The notes under the pieces: model-generated
Told to the model about the DNA's origin: nothing
What the model saw: the letters and a program-made list of their open reading frames with translations, nothing else
The model's database searches: none
Shown here: positions 1 through 4,897 of the stretch, in pieces
How positions within the stretch are numbered: the first letter of the stretch is position 1
How the letters are laid out: each line of letters starts with the position of its first letter
Translations under genes and position numbers: made by a program
Assembly (NCBI GenBank): GCA_028699795.1
Contig: JAQVTZ010000081.1
Span: 1-8,526 of the forward strand
DNA: 8,526 nt
Origin: Clostridia bacterium
GTDB lineage: Bacteria; Bacillota; Clostridia; Christensenellales; DTU072
Direction: 5' to 3'

Positions 1-1
1 T

Positions 2-23
2 TTTTGCTCTTTATAGAGCAAAA
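2..23. repeat. Perfect 9-bp inverted repeat at the left edge
   Basis: Arms TTTTGCTCT (2-10) and AGAGCAAAA (15-23) are separated by TTAT. The hairpin lies about 40 bases beyond the stop codon of the kinase gene, where a terminator would be expected. Its polarity is wrong for an intrinsic terminator in either direction within the window: T residues precede the GC core and A residues follow it. It may be a transcript-end stabilising hairpin or part of a terminator for a gene to the left. The window ends too soon to decide. Confidence 0.5.
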
Positions 24-61
24 CGCGCAAGAATCGAACAAAACAGTTATTGGTTTTTTGT

Positions 62-886
62 TTATCTCACAAAAATTTTGGTAGAGGGCGCCTTGCCGCA
101 AAGAATGTCCTCGATGGGGTAACGGCTGCTTGCGATAAATACCGTCGTGCCAAAACGCACCGGCTCTTTGAGGTACTCCAGTTTCATACGGGCGCCGTTT
201 GCACCTTTGCGGCTTGCTCCGTCGCAAAAGTTTTGGTAATATTCGATATGCTTCACCACTTCATTGGGGGTCGAACCGTCTATCTTTTGAACTAGCGTGG
301 ATTTGTCCTGCATATCGGTGTAAATCCCCTCTACGCCCGATAGTATCAGCAAATATTTGGGCTTGACAAGACAGGCGATTTGGCTTGCTGTTTCGTCGTT
401 GTCGATACATTCTACCACTTTATCATGTGTGGCGCGGAGCGCCTGAATTTCCATTTTACGGTTCTCTTCGTAGCTGACGGGGTCATTGTAATTGACAATC
501 GGCACGGCGTTTTGGGCGGGGCATCTGAGAAGCGCGGCTTTGAGGTGGTCGCGTTTTGCTGCGTCATTGAAATGCTGATGCTCTACCAAAAATTGCCGTA
601 GTGAGTATTTGTCGTCCATAAAACTTCGGTAGGTTTCCATTAAAATCGTTTGGCCCTGCGCGGCATAATCCGTCTTGACATCGGCGTCAAGACCCTTGAG
701 TTCGTTTCCCGTGCGGCGCATGTAGTCCAAACGGCCTATTTCGGTCGCGCCCGAGGTCACCCAAATGTATCCCGGCTTGAGTTCTCTGCTTATCCGCGAC
801 AATACATTGTAATCGATATCGTTATTTTCTTTGTTGACAAGCGCCATCGAGCCGATTTTGCCTACCAATTCTATATCAAAGTTCAT
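62..886 (-). CDS. Amino acid kinase family protein, glutamate 5-kinase (ProB)-like, no PUA domain
   Basis: This 274-residue protein has the amino acid kinase fold and resembles glutamate 5-kinase, which phosphorylates the gamma-carboxylate of glutamate in the first step of proline synthesis. Visible landmarks are the N-terminal GKIGS (9-13) phosphate-binding motif, VTSGA (43-47), VPIVNYND (128-135), DNDETAS (162-168; ProB has a similar GDND-LSA motif), LLILSGVEGIYT (179-190) and the glycine-rich GANGARMK (228-235), matching the GTGGM-TK region of ProB. It lacks the C-terminal PUA domain of many ProB proteins. The stretch between the ND and DND motifs (about 136-161) seems longer than in typical ProB, by recall of the family. 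No proA lies next to it. The start at 884-886 is supported by GAGGG five bases upstream (892-896). It is cytoplasmic, with no signal or membrane segment. Family assignment is firm; substrate is not, and another carboxylate or UMP-type substrate remains possible. Confidence 0.8.
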   Translation of the reverse strand: MNFDIELVGKIGSMALVNKENNDIDYNVLSRISRELKPGYIWVTSGATEIGRLDYMRRTGNELKGLDADVKTDYAAQGQTILMETYRSFMDDKYSLRQFLVEHQHFNDAAKRDHLKAALLRCPAQNAVPIVNYNDPVSYEENRKMEIQALRATHDKVVECIDNDETASQIACLVKPKYLLILSGVEGIYTDMQDKSTLVQKIDGSTPNEVVKHIEYYQNFCDGASRKGANGARMKLEYLKEPVRFGTTVFIASSRYPIEDILCGKAPSTKIFVR

Positions 887-924
887 TTTTACCCTCTTTT
901 GATTATACTATTGTTATTCCGTCT

Positions 925-948
925 GCCGATGGATTGACATCCTCTGGC
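925..948 (-). other. Imperfect hairpin in the kinase mRNA leader
   Basis: On the minus strand, GCC-AGA-GGAT-GTCA-ATCC-ATC-GGC can fold with a 4-bp inner stem, a 3x3 internal loop and a 3-bp outer stem. It lies within the roughly 85-base leader predicted from the promoter at 978-1006. It is flanked by a near-direct repeat, TCTGCCGAT at 922-930 and TCTGGCCGAT at 943-952, about two helical turns apart. It could be an operator or a leader structure, or chance. It matches no riboswitch class I recognise. Confidence 0.2.
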
Positions 949-977
949 CGATATGAGATAGATCAACTTCCGTGTTC

Positions 978-1006
978 ATTATAATCTTTCGTGCTCATTT
1001 CGTCAA
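978..1006 (-). promoter_or_regulatory. Sigma-A promoter of the kinase gene
   Basis: On the minus strand the -35 box is TTGACG (1001-1006) and the -10 box is a perfect TATAAT (978-983), with an exact 17-bp spacer. Transcription should start near 971, giving a leader of about 85 bases before the ATG. The -35 box lies 5 bp from the -35 box of the divergent glycosidase promoter. Confidence 0.85.
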
Positions 1007-1011
1007 ATATA

Positions 1012-1040
1012 TTGCAATCGCTACCCGCTTTTGCTATGAT
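1012..1040 (+). promoter_or_regulatory. Sigma-A promoter of the GH2 gene, extended -10
   Basis: The -35 box is TTGCAA (1012-1017) and the -10 box is TATGAT (1035-1040), with a 17-bp spacer. TG at 1032-1033 makes an extended -10 (TGn) element. The start site should lie near 1047, leaving a short leader of about 27 A/T-rich bases before the ribosome binding site. I see no obvious cre-like or other named operator. Confidence 0.8.
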
Positions 1041-1073
1041 GAAACAAATATATATTAAAATTAGGATAGGATA

Positions 1074-2828
1074 ATGGAAGAATTTAACCATCTTTTAAGC
1101 GACTTCGGCGCATCTATCGACAAAAACCATCCCTTGCAGGAATATCCCCGCCCCCAACTGGTACGGGACAGCTACCTCAATTTGAATGGGCTTTGGGATT
1201 ACGCGATTCTCCCCAAAGAGGAAACTTTGGAAGAATATCAAGGGAAAATCGTCGTGCCGTTTTCTCCAGAATGCCTTTTAAGCGGGGTACTTAAGACCGT
1301 CACGCCCGACGATATTCTCTATTACCGCACGGTGTTCACGCTTCCCGAAGGCTTTTGCAAAGACAAAACGCTTTTGCATTTCGGCGCGGTAGACTACGAA
1401 GCGGATGTCTTCGTCAACGGCAAACCCGCGGGGTCTCACCGCGGCGGTTATTTTCCGTTTTCTTTAGACATCACCGCGTTACTGAAGCAAGGCGAAAATG
1501 AACTGACGCTGCAAGTGCGCGACCCTTCCGACACGGGTGTGCAGTCGCGCGGAAAACAGCTTATCAAACGGGGCGGCATCTTTTATACACCGCAATCAGG
1601 GATATGGCAAACCGTCTGGCTTGAAAGCGTGCCCGTAACCTATATTCAATCGCTCTTCCTTACCCCCGATATCGACACAAACACGCTACGCATAAAGACC
1701 GAATGCGCAGGCGCGGCGGACGGAAAAGCCGAAGTGTACGACCAAGGCAAGCTGCTCGCTTCGGCAACGCTGAAAGACAATGCTTGCGTTCTTGAGCTAA
1801 CGGATTATACCCTTTGGACTCCTGACTGTCCCAAATTGTACGATATCACGGTAACCGTAGGTTCGGATACCGTAAAGTCTTATTTTGGGATGCGAAAGTT
1901 CTCCACAGACAAAGATGCCAATGGCGTGATGCGCCTGATGCTCAACAACAAACCGATCTTCCATAACGGGCTTTTGGATCAGGGATATTATTCGGACGGA
2001 TTGTATACGCCTCCCTCAGACGAGGCGATGATTTTCGATATCATGACGGCAAAAAACGCGGGCTTCAATATGCTTCGCAAGCATATCAAAATAGAGCCTC
2101 TGCGCTGGTATTACCATTGCGACAGATTAGGTATATTGGTATGGCAGGACATGATTAACGGCGGAGGCAAAAGCATCAGACCGTTAAGCGCGCTTGCAGG
2201 ATTTTTACACCTTCCGCTCTCCGATAAAAATTATTTCTTAATGGACAGACGCGACGAAGCGGGGCGCGACGAATATTACATCGATACAAGGCGCACCGTC
2301 GAAACTTTATACAATTCCGTTTCGCTGTGCCTGTGGGTACCGTTCAACGAAAGTTGGGGGCAGTTCGACGCCTTAAAGGCTTGCGATTTCGTGCGCGAAT
2401 TGGACCCTACCCGACCCATCGACCATGCCAGCGGTTGGTTGGACCAAGGCGGAGGCGACTTTTTGAGCCTGCATATCTATTTTACCCCGTTGTTTATTCC
2501 CCAAAGAAAACGAAAAGGGCGTACCGTCGTGCTGTCGGAGTTCGGTGGTTACAGTTTAAAAACAGAAGGACATGTGTTTAATAAAGTAAAAAGCTTCGGT
2601 TACCGCAAATTCGACACGCGCGAACAGTTCGCCGAGGCGTACGAATCGCTGTACACCAACCAGCTCCTGCCCCTGATTCCCAAAGGGCTTTCCGCCGCGG
2701 TCTACACGCAGCTTACTGATGTCGAGGACGAAATCAATGGTCTTTTGACTTACGATCGCAAAGTGCTCAAAATTGATGAGACAAAACTAAAAGAAATTAA
2801 CCAAAAAGTGACGGATGTTTTTCATTAG
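1074..2828 (+). CDS. Glycoside hydrolase family 2 (beta-galactosidase/beta-glucuronidase-like)
   Basis: This 584-residue intracellular glycosidase hydrolyses beta-glycosides by the retaining mechanism. Domains in order are the jelly-roll sugar-binding domain (about 20-180, with LNGLWDYAI near its start and the VFVNGKPAGSHRGGYFPF and GGIFYTPQSGIWQTVW stretches), the immunoglobulin-like sandwich (about 185-275, ending in FGMRKFS), and the TIM barrel (about 280-575). The acid/base glutamate is E426 in PFNESWG and the nucleophile is E489 in LSEFGG, both in the usual GH2 contexts. LDQGYY followed by MLRKHIKIEP near 300-350 is also typical. It ends after the barrel and lacks the extra C-terminal domains of LacZ-type enzymes. 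There is no signal peptide, so the substrate must be imported. The start is supported by AGGATAGG (1063-1070). The sugar specificity (galactoside, glucuronide or other) cannot be read from the sequence. Confidence 0.93.
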   Translation: MEEFNHLLSDFGASIDKNHPLQEYPRPQLVRDSYLNLNGLWDYAILPKEETLEEYQGKIVVPFSPECLLSGVLKTVTPDDILYYRTVFTLPEGFCKDKTLLHFGAVDYEADVFVNGKPAGSHRGGYFPFSLDITALLKQGENELTLQVRDPSDTGVQSRGKQLIKRGGIFYTPQSGIWQTVWLESVPVTYIQSLFLTPDIDTNTLRIKTECAGAADGKAEVYDQGKLLASATLKDNACVLELTDYTLWTPDCPKLYDITVTVGSDTVKSYFGMRKFSTDKDANGVMRLMLNNKPIFHNGLLDQGYYSDGLYTPPSDEAMIFDIMTAKNAGFNMLRKHIKIEPLRWYYHCDRLGILVWQDMINGGGKSIRPLSALAGFLHLPLSDKNYFLMDRRDEAGRDEYYIDTRRTVETLYNSVSLCLWVPFNESWGQFDALKACDFVRELDPTRPIDHASGWLDQGGGDFLSLHIYFTPLFIPQRKRKGRTVVLSEFGGYSLKTEGHVFNKVKSFGYRKFDTREQFAEAYESLYTNQLLPLIPKGLSAAVYTQLTDVEDEINGLLTYDRKVLKIDETKLKEINQKVTDVFH

Positions 2829-2840
2829 GCGTCCATAAAA

Positions 2841-2904
2841 AATAAAAAAAGGGAGCTTCCGCTTATACTTATCAAGTATTTAAAGGCTTAAGCTCCTTTT
2901 TGTT
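2841..2904. terminator. Bidirectional intrinsic terminator between convergent genes
   Basis: Outer arms GGAGCTT (2852-2858) and AAGCTCC (2890-2896) pair perfectly. An inner stem, ATACTT (2865-2870) with AAGTAT (2874-2879), has a 3-base loop. An A-rich run (2836-2850) precedes the hairpin and TTTTT (2897-2901) follows it, so it can terminate the glycosidase on the plus strand and, with an even longer T tract, the antiporter on the minus strand. The right arm and half of the inner stem lie inside the last codons of the antiporter. Confidence 0.85.
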
Positions 2905-4062
2905 GAAAACTTTAAGAAGAATGGGCGTAAGCAAAGAAGAGATAATCACGAGACCCAAGGCGTAAGGCATAAAGTCCGCGTCAATAAATTGGTTGGAAAT
3001 GCCCTTTTGCACGGTAATTAGCAACACTTCGGCTCTCGGCATCATGCCGATACCGACAAACGCGGCATCTCTAAGGTCGTACTTAAACATCAGCGCGCCC
3101 GCGCCACATCCGATAAATTTTCCGACCATCCCGAGCACAATTAAAGTAAGCCCAAAGAAAAAGGTGTTCGTGTCAAACGACACGAATTCATTATTTATCC
3201 CGATGCTCGCAAAAAAGATGGGCGCGAAAATAAGATAGGCACCGATATCCACTCTGTGCTCAATATACTTATGGGACCGCATGCCCGACAATACGACTCC
3301 CGCAATAAACGCGCCCGTAATATCGGCAATTCCGAATACCACTTCGGCGCAAAACGCAAACAAAAAACAAATTACGAGGCTGTAGATGGGCATTCTTCTG
3401 TTATGCGGATAGCGTTTTTCTAAATGCTTGAAAATGAAATTTACCACGAGTCCCACACCGATCGCAAAAATGAAGAACAAAAGGGTGTTTATCAAGGTTC
3501 TTCCGGGATTGACGGTTGGATTTTTCATCCCGATAATAAAGCTTAACACGCAAAGTCCTATAATATCGTCCAAAATGGCCGCCGTGATAATCGCCGTACC
3601 CGCCTTGCCATTCAGTTTACCGAGTTCCTTTAGCGTCGCAACGGTAATGCTGACACTTGTTGCCGTCAAAATAGTACCAAAATATAAATTGGACAGCATT
3701 TGTTCGCGCGGGACATGGAATCCGCCGTTAAACAGACACGCTGTCACAAAGCCCAATCCCATAGGAATGACGACGCCCAGCACTGTAATTACCAACGAAG
3801 CGAACCCCGCGGATTTGATTTGTTTGATGTTGGTTTCCATCCCCGCGGTGAACATAATCATGATAACGCCCACCTCGGCGAATGTTTTTAATGTATTGCT
3901 TCCACCAACGATATTCAGCACGGAAGGTCCCAACAGGATGCCCGCAAGCAGCGCGCCGACAACCTGAGGCAGCCCCAACCTTTTCATAAGTATGCCCAAA
4001 GATTTGGTCGCGAACAGTATCAGCGCTAAATCTAAAAGTATCCAATAAAAATCTCTTTCCAC
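2872..4062 (-). CDS. CPA2-family Na+/H+ antiporter, NapA-like
   Basis: This 396-residue, strongly hydrophobic membrane protein has about 12-13 predicted helices and exchanges monovalent cations for protons. Landmarks are LPQVVGALLAGILLGPSVL (31-49), typical of the family's first helices, TATSVSITVATLKELG (133-148) in the unwound-helix region, the ion-binding pair D165-D166 in AAILDDIIGL, and K315 in GMVGKFIG. The Asp-Asp pair and the lysine about 150 residues later match the layout known from electrogenic NapA; KefB/KefC proteins have Gln-Asp there. MMPRAEVLLI (340-349) is the usual late-helix signature. No TrkA-N or TrkA-C regulatory domain follows. The start is GTG (4060-4062), chosen because AGAAGGA (4070-4076) lies 7 bases upstream and the first transmembrane segment begins immediately after. 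The ion (Na+, Li+ or K+) is not certain. It has its own promoter but lies 169 bases downstream of the secreted-protein operon on the same strand. Confidence 0.9.
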   Translation of the reverse strand: MERDFYWILLDLALILFATKSLGILMKRLGLPQVVGALLAGILLGPSVLNIVGGSNTLKTFAEVGVIMIMFTAGMETNIKQIKSAGFASLVITVLGVVIPMGLGFVTACLFNGGFHVPREQMLSNLYFGTILTATSVSITVATLKELGKLNGKAGTAIITAAILDDIIGLCVLSFIIGMKNPTVNPGRTLINTLLFFIFAIGVGLVVNFIFKHLEKRYPHNRRMPIYSLVICFLFAFCAEVVFGIADITGAFIAGVVLSGMRSHKYIEHRVDIGAYLIFAPIFFASIGINNEFVSFDTNTFFFGLTLIVLGMVGKFIGCGAGALMFKYDLRDAAFVGIGMMPRAEVLLITVQKGISNQFIDADFMPYALGLVIISSLLTPILLKVFNKKELKPLNT

Positions 4063-4087
4063 AACCGTATCCTTCTATTCTTTAGTA

Positions 4088-4102
4088 TAACTCTGGGAGT
4101 TA
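4088..4102 (-). repeat. Perfect hairpin at the 5' end of the antiporter transcript
   Basis: TAACTC (4088-4093) and GAGTTA (4097-4102) flank a 3-base loop. The hairpin begins within a few bases of the transcription start predicted from the promoter at 4112-4140 and lies upstream of the ribosome binding site. It could stabilise the mRNA 5' end or be a dyad operator. It has no following T tract in either direction, so it is unlikely to be a terminator. Confidence 0.5.
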
Positions 4103-4111
4103 CGATTACAA

Positions 4112-4140
4112 ATTATAGTCTCTCTGATTAGAATAGTCAA
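4112..4140 (-). promoter_or_regulatory. Sigma-A promoter of the antiporter gene
   Basis: On the minus strand the -35 box is TTGACT (4135-4140) and the -10 box is a perfect TATAAT (4112-4117), with a 17-bp spacer. Transcription should begin near 4105, giving a leader of about 43 bases that contains the hairpin at 4088-4102 and the ribosome binding site at 4070-4076. Confidence 0.88.
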
Positions 4141-4163
4141 ATGAGGATAAGGGGGACAGATGT

Positions 4164-4183
4164 AAATAAAAGGTATAAATACC
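4164..4183 (-). terminator. Weak candidate terminator after the secreted-protein operon
   Basis: On the minus strand GGTA-TTTA-TACC (4172-4183) is followed by TTTTATTT (4164-4171). The stem is only 4-5 bp, so this is at best a leaky terminator. It is the only candidate I found in the 169 bases between the TasA-like gene and the antiporter. Confidence 0.25.
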
Positions 4184-4231
4184 GTAAACAAAATCGATTT
4201 CATCCCTATCGGTTGATTCTCTTTACGACAC

Positions 4232-4897
4232 TCAAGATGCCGCTTGTGTTAAATTAACGACAATTTTCATTTCGCTTAAATCGATATTTTGGTAATCGTT
4301 CAGGTCTTCCGCTTCTCCGAATACGGACGGCAGCAGCAGTTTGAGGTCTTCCAACAATTCGAATTTAATTTTAAAATAGATACTGCATTGCTTTTGGGGT
4401 GGATTCTGGTCGTACTTGGTGCCCTCTAATCCGTTAACCGCGGCAAACTCTAAATCTACCGTTAAGCTTTGCCTTTGTCCCGAGGTGCCCGCGCCAATGA
4501 TTTCTTGTTCGGAGTCATCCCTTACAAGGCTTTCAACGGTGAGCACATCCCGCGCAAGCAAAGGTATCCCGTCGAAATAAACCGATAAATCGCAATCGAT
4601 ACTGCCCGCGTTAAGCACATCCAAACGATAATAATAAATGTCACCCGGTTTGATATCGTAGATGTTGGGAGAAACAATGGGTATTAGCACCTCCTGTCCG
4701 TTGACTTCGTCCAAAACGCCATCGTGGTCAAAGTCCTCGTAATAGTACAGGTCTGCTTCGGCTTCGATAACCCCCGTCGTAACGATAATGTCGCGGTAGG
4801 AAGCGCTTGTAGTAAACCATGCCAGCGCGACAGAACCCGCCGCGAGCGCGGTAATTACCAAAATAGCGATAGAGAGTACTAAAATGCGTTTTGTCAT
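4232..4897 (-). CDS. TasA/camelysin (CalY)-like secreted protein with SipW-type signal peptide
   Basis: This 221-residue protein starts with a SipW-type leader: basic MTKR, a hydrophobic core, then ALAWFTTSAS (24-33), with likely cleavage after A26. This matches the AYF(T/S)-type leaders processed by SipW-family signal peptidases in TasA and camelysin. Residues 82-99 carry IKPGD followed by NAGS (96-99), the beta-sandwich signature of that family (KPGD...N-GS). In Bacillus, TasA forms the protein fibres of the biofilm matrix; this one plausibly is an extracellular fibre or matrix subunit, by inference. An acidic loop, DFDHDGVLDE (55-64), sits between the leader and the KPGD motif and resembles a partial calcium-binding loop, lacking the acidic residue at position 12. 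It is the last gene of the operon; its ATG overlaps the previous stop (ATGA). The Shine-Dalgarno match is weak (GGTGA, 4902-4906), which suggests coupled translation. No membrane anchor or sortase motif is seen. Confidence 0.75.
   Translation of the reverse strand: MTKRILVLSIAILVITALAAGSVALAWFTTSASYRDIIVTTGVIEAEADLYYYEDFDHDGVLDEVNGQEVLIPIVSPNIYDIKPGDIYYYRLDVLNAGSIDCDLSVYFDGIPLLARDVLTVESLVRDDSEQEIIGAGTSGQRQSLTVDLEFAAVNGLEGTKYDQNPPQKQCSIYFKIKFELLEDLKLLLPSVFGEAEDLNDYQNIDLSEMKIVVNLTQAAS
4894..4897 (-). other. ATGA stop-start overlap (910-residue gene to TasA-like gene)
   Basis: The TGA of the large gene (4894-4896) and the ATG of the TasA-like gene (4895-4897) share bases. With the weak Shine-Dalgarno of the second gene, this points to translational coupling and fixed relative output of the two proteins. 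Confidence 0.85.

Noticed and set aside
902..907. TATAAT on the minus strand as a proximal kinase promoter
   Set aside because: There is no -35 box at 16-18 bp (ATCGGC at 17 bp), and the start site would leave fewer than ten bases before the ATG, overlapping the ribosome binding site.
934..939. Consensus -35 hexamer TTGACA on the plus strand as an extra GH2 promoter
   Set aside because: No acceptable -10 box lies 16-18 bases downstream (GATAGA at best), while a complete promoter with extended -10 lies closer to the gene.
3428..3967. 179-codon plus-strand frame opposite the antiporter
   Set aside because: Mirror of hydrophobic codons; Pro/Thr/Ile-rich product with no family resemblance and no translation signals.
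2872..4062. KefB/KefC-type glutathione-gated K+ efflux protein
   Set aside because: The ion-site motif is Asp-Asp, not Gln-Asp, and the C-terminal nucleotide-binding domain is missing.
4164..4183. Strong rho-independent terminator for the surface-protein operon
   Set aside because: The stem is only 4-5 bp and the T tract is interrupted, so it is kept only as a weak candidate.
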